NCBI RefSeq assembly: GCF_002760435.1
Contig: NZ_AUUU01000013.1
Coordinates: 1 to 64,000 of the forward strand
Length of the DNA stretch: 64,000 bases
DNA from: Clostridium sp. LS
GTDB taxonomy: Bacteria; Bacillota; Clostridia; Clostridiales; Clostridiaceae
Direction of reading: 5' to 3'
Under the pieces are notes generated by a model, which ran no database searches, had not been told where the DNA came from, and saw only the letters and a list, made by a program, of their open reading frames with translations. Position numbers and translations under genes: made by a program. This document shows positions 1 through 8,949 of the stretch, piece by piece. The stretch's first letter is position 1, and each line of letters opens with the position of its first letter.

Positions 1-33
1 CAAAATTAAATTAATTAAGGGAGGTAGATATAT

Positions 34-243
34 ATGTCATCAAACAATAGTGGAAGTAACAGAACATTAATACCAGAAGCAAAACAAGGATTAAATAGAT
101 TAAAAACTGAAGTTGCTTCAGAAATAGGATTACAAAACTATGAAACTCAAGATAAAGGAAACCTTTCTTCAAGACAAAATGGAAGCGTTGGCGGCTTTAT
201 GGTAAAGCATATGATAGAAAGCTATGAACAAGGCTTGAAATAA
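34..243 (+). CDS. Alpha/beta-type small acid-soluble spore protein (SASP)
   Basis: This 69-residue protein belongs to the alpha/beta SASP family, which coats and protects DNA in the spore core and is degraded at germination. The germination-protease recognition motif TEVASEIG lies near residues 25-32, and the conserved C-terminal block GGFMVKHMIESYEQ lies near residues 53-66. Length matches the family (60-75 residues). A GGGAGGTAG ribosome binding site sits just upstream of the ATG. A perfect hairpin with a T-run follows, so it is probably a monocistronic sporulation gene under forespore control (inference from family). It is the clearest sign that the organism forms endospores. Confidence 0.95.
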   Translation: MSSNNSGSNRTLIPEAKQGLNRLKTEVASEIGLQNYETQDKGNLSSRQNGSVGGFMVKHMIESYEQGLK

Positions 244-312
244 TTTTTGAGTTTTTAAGATAGCAAATTAGTTCTCCGAAATGCCATGAATGATCCCTTT
301 ACGGTTAAAAAG

Positions 313-358
313 CTAACAGAACAAGTATAAATTATTATATTTGTTCTGTTAGTTTTTA
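313..358 (+). terminator. Rho-independent terminator after the SASP gene
   Basis: A 12-bp perfect stem (CTAACAGAACAA pairing with TTGTTCTGTTAG) is followed by a T-rich tract. It lies 70 bases after the SASP stop codon. Confidence 0.9.
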
Positions 359-528
359 ATTTTAAAATTTATTTTTTGTTAAATTATTATTTCAATATTT
401 CTTATTAGAAAAATAATATTTAAAAACTATGATATTTTAACATTTTTTTGATAAAATATTACTTGAAAGAATATAAATTATTATAAGTGTCGTTAAAAAA
501 TATAAATTTGTAAAGGGGATTTTGACAA

Positions 529-2237
529 ATGATGAGAAATTTATCTATAAAAACAAAATTGTTAACTGGTTTTATAAGTATTGTTTTATTAATTGGAGTA
601 ACTGGATTTTTTGGAAAATTTGGTCTCTCTAATACTGAAAATAGTGTAGAACAGCTATATTCTGATAATTTTAAAAGTATTGATGAAATACATTCAATCA
701 AAGAAAATTTTTTGAGTGAAATTAAAATTGTTAATGATACTGTTTTGGGACAAGATAGTTCTAAAACGGAAACATCGTTTCAAAAAATTGATACAATTAG
801 AACTAAAAATTCTGCAATCATTGAGGCTTTTAGTAGCAGCAATATGTCTGATGATGAAAAGAAGGCGTATGATGATTTTAATTCTCTTTTAAAAGATAAA
901 TACTCTAGCGAAAAAGATAATCTTTTTGAGTTGATTAAAGAAGGGAATTATGTAGAAGCAAAAAGAAAATTATCCGAGATCAATCAAACTACAGATAATA
1001 TGTCCAAAGACCTTGATGATCTGATTGAAATAAACCAAAAACAAGCAGAAGAGGCTTATAATAGTGCTGTAGGAAATTACAAAATAACAATTAATATAAT
1101 GCATACTATTTTAATACTAGGTATTATTTTATCAATTATTATTGGAACTGCGTTATCAACATATATAATAAGAACTATAAAAAAGGATTATTATTTGCTG
1201 AAGCTTTAGGAAATGGCGATTTAACATATTCAATAAAAAGCAAAAATAATGATGAATTAGGAATGCTTATTAAAGCATTAGATAGTGCGAAAGAAAGAAT
1301 GAAATTATTGATTGAAAATATTGTAATTGAGACTAAAGTTGTAACAACATCTAGTGAAGAACTATCTGCCACATTAGAAGAATTGTCAAGTAATTTTCAA
1401 AACATAGATAGAAATACAAATGGAATAGTCCAAAATATACAAGGTGTTAATTCGTTTACTGAAGAATTAGCTTCAACTATGGAGGAAGTTAACTCAGGAA
1501 TAACTCAATTAGCTTCGAATTCAACTGAAAGCAGTCAACAGTCCATTGAGATAAAAGAAAGGGCTACTGATGTAAAAGAAAATGGTTTAAATTCAAAGCA
1601 AATCGCAGACAAGTTGTATGAAGAAAAGCAAAATAACATACTTAATGCTATAGAACAAGGAAAGGTAGTTAGCGAAATCGGTATGATTGCTCAATCTATC
1701 GCATCAATAGCGGAGCAGACAAATTTACTTGCCCTAAATGCCAATATTGAAGCTGCAAGAGCACGAGAACAAGGAAAAGGTTTTGCTGTTGTTGCAAATG
1801 AAGTAAGAATACTAGCTGAACAATCAGCAGGTTACGTGGCTAATATCCAAAATGTAATTTCGAGTGTTCAAGCTGCTTTTGACAATTTATCAGGCAATTC
1901 AAAGGATATATTATATTTTATTAATAATAATGTTAAAAAAGATTATGACTTGTTAATTGAAACAGGAAAGAAATACGAAAGTGATGCAGTTTATATTAGT
2001 GATTTATCACAAAATATTGCATCAATGTCTCAAGAATTAAATGCGTCAACAGAGGAGATTTCTGCAGTTGTACAAACCATTGCAGAAAATATGAGAGAGA
2101 CTAAGAATAATTCTGAAGAAATTCAGATAGGAATAGAGGAAACAAATAAGGCAATAGAACAGGTAGCTAGAGTAGCACAAGATCAAGCAACAACTGCAGA
2201 AAAGTTGACTCAATTAGTTTTGAATTTTAAAGTATAG
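529..2237 (+). pseudogene. Methyl-accepting chemotaxis protein, split by a frameshift in an A-run
   Basis: Two adjacent reading frames (529-1209 and one resuming at about 1185, ending 2237) together encode a complete 569-residue chemoreceptor. The first segment has a membrane span near residues 10-31, a four-helix-bundle-like extracytoplasmic domain, a second span near residues 184-212 and the start of HAMP. The second segment holds the rest of HAMP and the signalling domain with the conserved hairpin tip ([17 protein letters not shown]). Re-reading one A at the run 1179-1184 restores HAMP exactly. As read, translation stops at 1209 and gives a 226-residue receptor without output. Causes could be a sequencing error, true decay, phase variation, or -1 recoding, since the run forms A AAA AAG in frame. 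The family assignment is sure; functional status is not. Confidence 0.9.
1179..1185 (+). other. In-frame A AAA AAG slippery heptamer at the receptor frameshift
   Basis: The upstream frame reads ATA AAA AAG GAT. A -1 slip on A AAA AAG continues as GGA TTA TTA and enters the HAMP/signalling frame with no residue lost. This heptamer is a known bacterial -1 frameshift site (dnaX, IS3 elements). Whether it is used here is unknown. Confidence 0.5.
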
Positions 2238-2252
2238 ATTGATTTCTTATAA

Positions 2253-2290
2253 AAAAGGCAGTGATCGAAGTTATCACAAGTTAATTTTGT
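2253..2290 (+). repeat. Short hairpin repeat, copy 1 (related copy at 39624-39663)
   Basis: The sequence GGCAGTGATCGAAGTTATCAC, with an A-run before it and an ATTTTGTAA tail, resembles 39624-39663. The stem arms differ between copies yet remain paired (GTGAT/ATCAC here, GTAAC/GTTAC there). Confidence 0.4.
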
Positions 2291-2343
2291 AAATTATTTT
2301 TGTTCATATATCGTCAATAATTGGAGGGGGAAAATAAAATATT

Positions 2344-2457
2344 AGAGATAGTATTATGGTGGGGGCAATAAAATACTATCTCTTTTTTTGTTTTATAATT
2401 ATGTCATTATTGTAATTCTATATATTCAACAAATAAAATATACAATTAAATTGAGAA
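2344..2457 (+). terminator. Terminator hairpin of the receptor gene, part of a dispersed repeat
   Basis: A 12-bp stem (AGAGATAGTATT with AATACTATCTCT, 2344-2383) is followed by a seven-T run and ends the chemoreceptor unit. The same hairpin arms plus about 60 bases of downstream sequence recur, diverged, at 13071-13176 after the blaR1-like gene. Shared flanks include ATTATGTCAT and ATTGTAATTCTATA, so this is a dispersed repeat as well as a terminator. Confidence 0.75.
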
Positions 2458-2485
2458 ATTTAAAGACCGATTTTTGCTTAAAATA

Positions 2486-3757
2486 TTATGCGGCTTTTTT
2501 TATTGATTCTAAATATTCTTTACCTTTTAATGAATTATATTTTCCTTCCCACTTTGATACAACAACAACTGCTAATGAATTACCTAATACATTTACAGCA
2601 GTTCTAGCCATGTCAAGAATACGGTCTATTCCTGCTATAAAAGCTAAGCCCTCAGCTGGGATTCCAACTGATCCAAGAGTAGCTAGGAGAACTACAAAAG
2701 ATACTCCAGGCACACCAGCTATACCTTTTGAAGTAAGCATTAGTACAAGCATTAAATTGATTTGAGCTGGTATTGATAAATTAATGCCATATAATTGTGC
2801 TATAAATATAGCAGCAATAGCTTGGTAAAGGGTAGAACCATCTAAATTAAATGAATAACCTGTTGGTACTACAAAAGTTGCAATAGCTTTGGGACATCCG
2901 AATTTCTCCATCTTCTCCATGATTTTAGGTAGAACTGTCTCAGAACTTGCAGTACTATAAGCAAGTATAAGTTCATCCTTTAAAATTTTAATGATTGAAA
3001 AAATGCTTGTTCCGACGAATTTTGCAATTAATCCAAATACTAATAGTATAAATAAAATCATTGAACCGTAAGTTGTAATTATTAATTTACCTAACGGAAT
3101 TAAAGATGAAAGTCCGAATTTAGAAACTGTTACACCAATCAAAGCAAAGACCCCGAAAGGAGCTGTCTTCATTATTTGATTTGTTACCCAGAACATTGCA
3201 TCAGCTGTGCCTTGAGCAAACTGTAGGACAATTCTTCCTTTTTCTCCGATTGCAGAAACTCCTAAACCAAACATAACTGAAAAGAAAATAACTGCAAGCA
3301 TATCTCCATTTGCAAGGGCAGTAAAAATATTAGTAGGGACAATATTTACAAATGTATCTGCAAAGCTATGATGAGACACATTTTCTGCTGTGCTTACATA
3401 ATTATCAATGCTAGATTTAGCAAGCTCATGCATATTTATTCCCGTACCTGGATGCACAACGTTAGCTATAAAAAGTCCTATTACAATAGCTATAGTAGTT
3501 ACTATCTCAAAATAAAGGAGAGTTTTTCCTCCAAGTTTTCCGACCTGCTTAATATCTCCTGCGCCAGCAATACCAACTACAAGAGATGAAAAAACAATTG
3601 GAACCACAATCATTTTAATTAATCGGATAAAAATGTCTCCAATAGGCTTTAAATATGCCTCAACAGCTGGATTACCATAAAACAATCCACCTACTATAAT
3701 TCCAAGTATAAGCCCAACAAGAATTTGCAATGCCAGGCCAAATTTAATTTTCTTCAT
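2486..3757 (-). CDS. gltT: Proton/sodium-glutamate symporter, DAACS family (GltT-like)
   Basis: This 423-residue membrane transporter belongs to the dicarboxylate/amino acid:cation symporter family and closely follows the Bacillus GltT pattern. It starts MKKIKFGLALQILVGLILG, has the RLIKMIVVPIVFSSLVVG segment near residues 45-63, the serine-rich hairpin region (STASSETVLPK, near 268), and the substrate-site signature SFNLDGSTLYQ near 302. It probably imports glutamate or aspartate with H+ or Na+. An AAGGAGG ribosome binding site precedes the ATG. It reads on the same strand as the sulfur genes upstream but is separated from them by 360 bases and a terminator, so it is a separate unit. Cystine or dicarboxylates are alternative substrates, but similarity to GltT is stronger. 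Confidence 0.92.
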   Translation of the reverse strand: MKKIKFGLALQILVGLILGIIVGGLFYGNPAVEAYLKPIGDIFIRLIKMIVVPIVFSSLVVGIAGAGDIKQVGKLGGKTLLYFEIVTTIAIVIGLFIANVVHPGTGINMHELAKSSIDNYVSTAENVSHHSFADTFVNIVPTNIFTALANGDMLAVIFFSVMFGLGVSAIGEKGRIVLQFAQGTADAMFWVTNQIMKTAPFGVFALIGVTVSKFGLSSLIPLGKLIITTYGSMILFILLVFGLIAKFVGTSIFSIIKILKDELILAYSTASSETVLPKIMEKMEKFGCPKAIATFVVPTGYSFNLDGSTLYQAIAAIFIAQLYGINLSIPAQINLMLVLMLTSKGIAGVPGVSFVVLLATLGSVGIPAEGLAFIAGIDRILDMARTAVNVLGNSLAVVVVSKWEGKYNSLKGKEYLESIKKAA

Positions 3758-4080
3758 ATTTGTCCTCCTTTTAAATTTTAAAATTTTAATGAAATAAATA
3801 AAAAACTAAGATTGAAAATGACGCGATATTTACATCAAATTGCAAAATTAGACAAAACCATAACAACATTTTGAATTATAACATAATTAATGAATTTTGT
3901 CTCTACAAAAAATTCATTTTCAAAATTTACAAGGAATATTTCGCTAAAGTTAAGTTAATTAAAAACCTTGAAGTTCAATTAATTAAAAAAAGGAAGGTGA
4001 TTATTGAAATTGGATGGAATTGAAGAATTTTTAATATGCCATGTGGCTGTTTAAAAACCGCAATTTGATTGGAATAAAAG
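3758..4080. other. Intergenic region upstream of gltT, no convincing gene
   Basis: AT-rich spacer carrying the gltT promoter region on the minus strand. At 3955-3984 TTAATT and AATTAA arms flank a TTGAAGTTC core. On the plus strand a ribosome-binding-site-like AGGAAGGTGA precedes a TTG-started 16-codon frame (4004-4054); it is too short to call. Confidence 0.4.
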
Positions 4081-4116
4081 CAAAAAGAGTTGTCTTATTA
4101 AAAAGGCAACTCTTTG
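4081..4116 (-). terminator. Terminator of the siroheme reductase gene
   Basis: The stem AAAGAGTTG(C/T)CTT at 4084-4096 and 4103-4115 is followed, reading the minus strand, by a T-run. It lies immediately after the stop codon of the reductase gene. Confidence 0.8.
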
Positions 4117-4120
4117 AAGT

Positions 4121-5728
4121 TTATAGTGTTTGTTTTGTTAAGATATTTTTAGATATTATATCGGTTCCTACTCGATTAATAAATTTATTGAAAGTTTCAT
4201 TTTCTAGTCTATTTGCCTTAAAGAAGAGTATTATTTTTTCAAGGATTATATGAATATCGGCAGCTTTAATACGGCAGTTAAGATTTTTAGCGAATTCTCC
4301 GTTATTGTTTAATGTGCCGCCAAGCCAAATAGTAAAGGCTTCATCACAGCTATTTTTAGTTTTTATAAGTGCGCCTTGAAGGCTAATATCAGCTATATGC
4401 TTTTGACCACAAGAGTTAGGGCAGCCAGTAAAATGAATACGAAGTGGAGTATCTAGTTGTATTTTTGAATCTAGATATTCAATTACTTTCTTAGCACGTT
4501 CTTTTGTTTCAACAATAGCTAAATTACAAAATTCCTTACCTGTGCAAGAAACAGTATAACCTAAAAATGTACTTGGGTTTGGCGATAAATGCTTAAATAC
4601 ATCTTTTTTTAATAGGGAAGGCAGATCTTCTTCATTTATACCTGTAATAATTAAATTCTGTGATAAGGTAGTTCTAATTTTACTATCCCCATACTTTTCT
4701 GAAATATCAGCAAGTTCAAAAAGTTCATCAGCATATATTTCACCTAGTGGTAAATTAATTCCAATATAACTTTTCCCAGTTTGCTTTTGAGAATGTACCC
4801 CAAAGTAATAAGAAGCATTCCAAGAAGTTAGTTTATTTTCACCTTTATCGGGCATATCTCCAATTAACTCTAATAATTTATTTTTAAATTTTTCTATACC
4901 CCAATCTGCCACTAAGAATTTTAGTCGAGCATGAGTACGTTTTTCTCTGTAGCCGTAATCTCTAAAAATGGTGCATACACCTACTGCAACTTTAAGGACT
5001 TCTTGTGGTTTTACGAAAAGATCAAGTTCTTGTGCCAAATGAGGATTGGCTGAAAGTCCTCCTCCAACCCATACATGAAATCCAACTACCTCTTTTCCGT
5101 CAATATTTTTTATTGCTGGTGTAAAGGCAAGATCATTAATTTGTGCATGAGCTGCATTGTGTACGCTGGCAGATATTGATATTTTAAATTTTCTAGGCAA
5201 ATTAGAAAAATCTTTATTTAGCAAGAAGAAATTATTAACTTGTTCTATTATTTCACTTGTATCAATAAGTTCATCTTTATCAATTCCAGCAAGAGGATTC
5301 CCAACTATTGTCCTAGGGCAATCTCCGCAAGCTTCAAAGGAACATAAACCACAAGCTTTTAATTTTTCAAAAATTACTGGTAAATCTTTAACTTGAACCC
5401 AGTGGAATTGCACTGCACCCCTTGTAGTTACATTCGCAACTCCGCGGCCATAATCTTTAGCAATGTTTGATAAAACTTTTGCTTGTTCAGAGCTCATAAT
5501 TCCTGAATTAATACGTACCCTCATCATAAAATATCCTTCTTTTGGCTTTTGCTCATAAACCCCAGCCCATTTAAATCTATTCATATCTTCAGAAGTTATT
5601 GAATCATAACCTTCTTTAGAATAATTGTCTATTATAGTTTGTATAACATCTAAACCATCTTTTTGCAGCTTAATATGTTCTACATCATTTAATTTTTGAT
5701 CCTTAGACCAAATTGCTTCATAAGACAT
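4121..5728 (-). CDS. Nitrite/sulfite reductase, siroheme and [4Fe-4S] hemoprotein
   Basis: This 535-residue protein has the two-repeat layout of ferredoxin-type nitrite/sulfite reductases, which carry out six-electron reduction at a siroheme coupled to a [4Fe-4S] cluster. The cluster/siroheme cysteines are visible as C-x5-C (CTGKEFC, near residue 400) and C-x3-C (GCPNSCGQ, near residue 437). The N-terminal half contains the conserved GDCPRTIVGNPLAG. The gene follows a flavin reductase-like gene by 17 bases, and a methionine gamma-lyase lies further upstream, which favours sulfite reduction for cysteine supply over nitrite use. Substrate choice is inference. Length is normal for the family. 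Confidence 0.9.
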   Translation of the reverse strand: MSYEAIWSKDQKLNDVEHIKLQKDGLDVIQTIIDNYSKEGYDSITSEDMNRFKWAGVYEQKPKEGYFMMRVRINSGIMSSEQAKVLSNIAKDYGRGVANVTTRGAVQFHWVQVKDLPVIFEKLKACGLCSFEACGDCPRTIVGNPLAGIDKDELIDTSEIIEQVNNFFLLNKDFSNLPRKFKISISASVHNAAHAQINDLAFTPAIKNIDGKEVVGFHVWVGGGLSANPHLAQELDLFVKPQEVLKVAVGVCTIFRDYGYREKRTHARLKFLVADWGIEKFKNKLLELIGDMPDKGENKLTSWNASYYFGVHSQKQTGKSYIGINLPLGEIYADELFELADISEKYGDSKIRTTLSQNLIITGINEEDLPSLLKKDVFKHLSPNPSTFLGYTVSCTGKEFCNLAIVETKERAKKVIEYLDSKIQLDTPLRIHFTGCPNSCGQKHIADISLQGALIKTKNSCDEAFTIWLGGTLNNNGEFAKNLNCRIKAADIHIILEKIILFFKANRLENETFNKFINRVGTDIISKNILTKQTL

Positions 5729-5745
5729 TTAATGACCTCCTTATC

Positions 5746-6291
5746 TTATAGTTCATTTTTCATATATCTGTAGCCTTTGTTTATGCCATCTCCGAAATAT
5801 AGGAGATTATCAAATTTTGAAAAGTTTAATCTATCATCAATATCTAAATATTCCCTTGAAATAAGTCTGCCTTTTATAGTGCCTAGAATATTAGTGATGC
5901 CTTTGTAATTATCTCTTTCAATAATATCAGTTAAAGTACATTCTATGGCAATAGGACATTCTTCAATAATAGGTGCATTTATAATTTCAGATTTAATTGG
6001 CGTTAAGTTAGTATCATTGAATTTCTTGGTTTCGAAACCTGATTTAGTGCCACAAAAATTAATTTCTTTCCTAAGTGAACTATCAGGAATATTAATAACA
6101 AAATCTTTAACTTCTTTAATTTGATTAATTGCATATCCCTTGCTGCTAAAGCCAAGTACCACCATATCCTTAAGGGTATAAGAAGAGGAAAGAGTAGTAA
6201 CATTTGGAACTCCATTTTTATCATAAAAACTTATAAGAATTACAGGAAATCCGTAATACATTTTTTCGTAGTTAACACTTATTTTATCCAT
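5746..6291 (-). CDS. Flavin reductase-like (flavoredoxin family) FMN-binding protein
   Basis: This 181-residue protein resembles the flavin reductase-like domain family, split-barrel FMN proteins that act as flavoredoxins or NAD(P)H:flavin reductases. Family-like features are the N-terminal YYGFPVILISFYDKNGVPNV, the VLGFSSKGYA segment, the DFVINIP motif and a GKIKGR-like GTIKGRLI strand. It sits 17 bases before the siroheme reductase on the same strand and may deliver electrons to it, but that is inferred from position only. An AGGAGG-like site (TCCTCC on the plus strand) precedes the ATG. Confidence 0.85.
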   Translation of the reverse strand: MDKISVNYEKMYYGFPVILISFYDKNGVPNVTTLSSSYTLKDMVVLGFSSKGYAINQIKEVKDFVINIPDSSLRKEINFCGTKSGFETKKFNDTNLTPIKSEIINAPIIEECPIAIECTLTDIIERDNYKGITNILGTIKGRLISREYLDIDDRLNFSKFDNLLYFGDGINKGYRYMKNEL

Positions 6292-6386
6292 TTTATTATC
6301 CTCCTGAAAAATATATTTTCTAAGTAAATTATTATACTCAACTATTTAACTTTATAATATAAAAGCTTTTAATGCCGTGATATAAA

Positions 6387-7586
6387 TCACTTAGCTATTA
6401 AATCAAGAGCTTGTCTTAAATCATCAATTATATCTATAACATCTTCAAGACCAACTGCTAATCTTACAAGACCATCACTAATTCCTGCAGATAATCTTTC
6501 CTCCTTTGAACATACAGAATGACTCATAGAAGCTGGATGTTGTATTAAGGTTTCTGCATCGCCTAAGCTTACGGCTAATTTGCAAAGTTTTAAACTATTC
6601 ATTAAGGTTCTTCCGCCTTCTATTCCACTTGTCAGTTCGAAAGCAATAATAGCTCCAGGTAAACTCATTTGTTTTTGAGCTAGGTCATATTGCTTAAAGC
6701 TTTTAAGTCCCGGATAATATACTTTTTCTACCGCTTCATGTTCTTCTAAAAATTGTGCAACAGTCATAGCATTTTCGCAATGTTTTTCCATTCTAAGTGG
6801 AAGAGTTTTTAAACCTCTTATTACTAAATAGGAATCAAAAGGGCTTAAAATAGCCCCCGTTAATTTCTGAACACCAAGCTTAGCTTCTTTTATAAAGTCT
6901 CCTGAACCAAGTATAAAGCCAGCGACTACATCACCATGACCATTAAGAAATTTTGTACCAGAATGTAAAACAACATCTGCGCCAAGTTCTAGCGGTCTTT
7001 GAATATAAGGTGTGCAAAAGGTATTATCCACCATAACAATGCAGTTTTTATTTGTATGAGCAATTTTAGCTATAGCTGTTATATCATTAAGCTTCAGGGT
7101 TGGGTTAGCTGGCGTTTCAATATAAACAACTTTTGTATTTGGTTTCATAGCTTTAAGTACGTTTACCGGATCAGACATATCTACAAAATCAGTTTCAACA
7201 CCATATTTTTTTAGTCCGTTATTTAAAAATGCAGAGGTATCGCCATAAATTGTAGAAGATGATATTACATGATCCCCACTTTTTAAGGCTGTCCATAATG
7301 CAGTAGATATTGCTCCAATGCCAGAAGCAGTTGAAATGCAACTTTCTGCCACCTCAAGAATAGCAAGCTTTTCTTCTAGAACTTCATTTGTTGGATTCCC
7401 AAATCGAGTGTATCTATAGCCAGCTTCATCACCAGAAAATATTCGTCCACCTTGCTCTGCACAGTCAAAAATGAAGGTGGATGATTGATAAATTGGTGTA
7501 GCAGCAGACCCTACGTCATTCTTCCTGTTTCCGCCATGTATTGCTTTTGTTGAAAAGCCTAAATCTTTAAAATTACTTTTATCCAA
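6387..7586 (-). CDS. megL: Methionine gamma-lyase-type PLP enzyme (Cys/Met metabolism)
   Basis: This 399-residue enzyme belongs to the Cys/Met metabolism PLP family. It shows the YTR motif (RYTRFGNPTNEVLE, near residue 57), the PLP-lysine block SGTKFLNGHGDVVAG near 210, and the C-terminal SLGDAETLIQHPASMSHS pattern typical of methionine gamma-lyases, which release methanethiol, ammonia and 2-oxobutanoate. The cysteine that many lyases carry after IYG is Asp here (IYGDTSAFL), so cystathionine or O-acetylhomoserine chemistry cannot be excluded. It heads the minus-strand sulfur cluster and is divergent from a LysR gene, its probable regulator. A 95-base gap separates it from the flavin reductase gene. 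Confidence 0.85.
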   Translation of the reverse strand: MDKSNFKDLGFSTKAIHGGNRKNDVGSAATPIYQSSTFIFDCAEQGGRIFSGDEAGYRYTRFGNPTNEVLEEKLAILEVAESCISTASGIGAISTALWTALKSGDHVISSSTIYGDTSAFLNNGLKKYGVETDFVDMSDPVNVLKAMKPNTKVVYIETPANPTLKLNDITAIAKIAHTNKNCIVMVDNTFCTPYIQRPLELGADVVLHSGTKFLNGHGDVVAGFILGSGDFIKEAKLGVQKLTGAILSPFDSYLVIRGLKTLPLRMEKHCENAMTVAQFLEEHEAVEKVYYPGLKSFKQYDLAQKQMSLPGAIIAFELTSGIEGGRTLMNSLKLCKLAVSLGDAETLIQHPASMSHSVCSKEERLSAGISDGLVRLAVGLEDVIDIIDDLRQALDLIAK

Positions 7587-7816
7587 TTTCGATTCACTCC
7601 TTATTTTAATTCTGCTGTATATTAAAAATTCAAAGACATGGATTCATGCCTTACCTATCAGTACTAGGGTTAGATAAATGAAATGATTATAATCAAAATA
7701 TAAGTTATTACTTGAATTTTTATTGAGTTTATATTAGCATAAGATAATATATTAGTAAAATTGAATTAATTGAAAAACAAGTTCAATTATTTTGAAGTTA
7801 AAAAGTGAGGTAAAAT
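7587..7816. promoter_or_regulatory. Divergent control region between megL and the LysR gene
   Basis: This 230-base region must hold both promoters. A perfect inverted repeat AATTGAA-N7-TTCAATT lies at 7768-7788, close to the LysR start, and an imperfect CCTA-N7-TAGG pair lies near 7655-7672 closer to megL. Both are plausible LysR-type binding sites; assignment is inference. Confidence 0.5.
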
Positions 7817-8713
7817 ATGGAGTTTAGACAGCTAATAACATTTTCGAAAATCACACAATTAAAAAGCTTCTTAAAGGCGGCAGAAGAGCTTGGCTATGCA
7901 CAATCTACAATTACTACTCAAATCCAACTTTTGGAAAAAGAACTTGGAGTAAAATTATTCGAGCGAATTGGGCGAAATATGGAACTAACATCTAAAGGAA
8001 TAATTTTTCTTGAATATGTAGAAAAAATAATAAATCTTGCTAGTGAAGCTAAGGAAGCAGTTGTTGATAGAGATGTCCCTAAAGGAATACTGAAAATTGG
8101 TGTTGTTGAATCACTTTGTACAATTAAGCTTCCAGAATTGCTTAGATATTATCATATGAAGTATCCAGAGGTGGAAGTAATAATCAAAGTTGGTACATGC
8201 TCTGACTTACATAATATGCTGAAGAATAACACAGTTGATTTAATATTCATATTAGGTGAATTAGTTAATGATCCAGATTTAATTTCATGCAGCTGTTACA
8301 AAGAAGAAATGGCACTTTTAGCATCTCCATTAAATAAACTTAAAGATGAAAGAAAGCTTGAATTAAAGGATATTGTTAATGAAGCTTTAATTCTTACAGA
8401 GAAAGGATGCAGTTATAGAGGCGTTTTTGAAGAAATGTTCCGCAAAGAAAATTTACAGTTCCACTTAGCTTTGGAAATAGGAAGTATAGAAACTATTAAA
8501 ACTTTTGTTTTAAATAATCTTGGGATTACGTTACTACCTATTATGACTGTAGAGAAGGAATTAAATGAGGGGAAATTAGTGAAATTAGATTTAATTGATT
8601 ATAATTTTAATATGTCGACACAGGTTTTATATCATAGGAATAAGTGGTTAACATCTGCGATGAATGCATTTATAGAAGAAATTAATTTCTTAGATATATT
8701 ATCTAAAAATTAG
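7817..8713 (+). CDS. LysR-family transcriptional regulator
   Basis: This 298-residue protein has the LysR N-terminal winged helix (residues 1-62: MEFRQLITFSKI, then a helix-turn-helix with AAEELGYAQSTITTQIQLLE and the FERIGR wing) and a periplasmic-binding-protein-like effector domain from about residue 90. It is divergent from the methionine gamma-lyase gene, so it most likely controls the sulfur cluster in response to a sulfur metabolite, like CysB or CmbR. The effector is inference. GTGAGG before the ATG is a reasonable ribosome binding site. Confidence 0.92.
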   Translation: MEFRQLITFSKITQLKSFLKAAEELGYAQSTITTQIQLLEKELGVKLFERIGRNMELTSKGIIFLEYVEKIINLASEAKEAVVDRDVPKGILKIGVVESLCTIKLPELLRYYHMKYPEVEVIIKVGTCSDLHNMLKNNTVDLIFILGELVNDPDLISCSCYKEEMALLASPLNKLKDERKLELKDIVNEALILTEKGCSYRGVFEEMFRKENLQFHLALEIGSIETIKTFVLNNLGITLLPIMTVEKELNEGKLVKLDLIDYNFNMSTQVLYHRNKWLTSAMNAFIEEINFLDILSKN

Positions 8714-8740
8714 ATTAGATTGAGACAAATAATATCAAAA

Positions 8741-8772
8741 AAGCGTAGATCAGTTTAAATAGATCTACGCTT
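8741..8772 (+). terminator. Hairpin after the LysR gene, probable terminator
   Basis: A perfect 11-bp stem (AAGCGTAGATC with GATCTACGCTT) lies 28 bases after the LysR stop. The T-run is strong on the minus strand and weak on the plus strand, so the termination direction is uncertain. Confidence 0.6.
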
Positions 8773-8866
8773 AAATTAACATTTATATTGATTATTGTAT
8801 AAGTATGCTTTATAATAAATTGATTGATAATACAGTATTATAACATAAAATAAAATTGATGTCAAT

Positions 8867-8906
8867 ATATATTGCGAAAAACTGATGAAATTATTTTGCA
8901 ATATAT
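8867..8906. promoter_or_regulatory. Inverted repeat upstream of the metallo-hydrolase gene
   Basis: Perfect 9-bp arms ATATATTGC and GCAATATAT are separated by 22 bases, with GAAAA/TTTT extending the pairing. It lies 44 bases before the hydrolase start and may be an operator for a repressor or a small stem. No regulator gene of obvious match is adjacent. Confidence 0.45.
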
Positions 8907-8949
8907 AGACTACAATTTACTATTCTAATTTTAAGGGGGAAAATAATAA

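Noticed and set aside
2388..2765. Plus-strand 125-codon frame
   Set aside because: Runs antisense through the end of gltT, whose family is certain; a shadow frame.
4004..4054. TTG-started 16-codon frame with AGGAAGGTGA upstream
   Set aside because: Too short, no family and on the strand opposite to both neighbours; kept only as a note.
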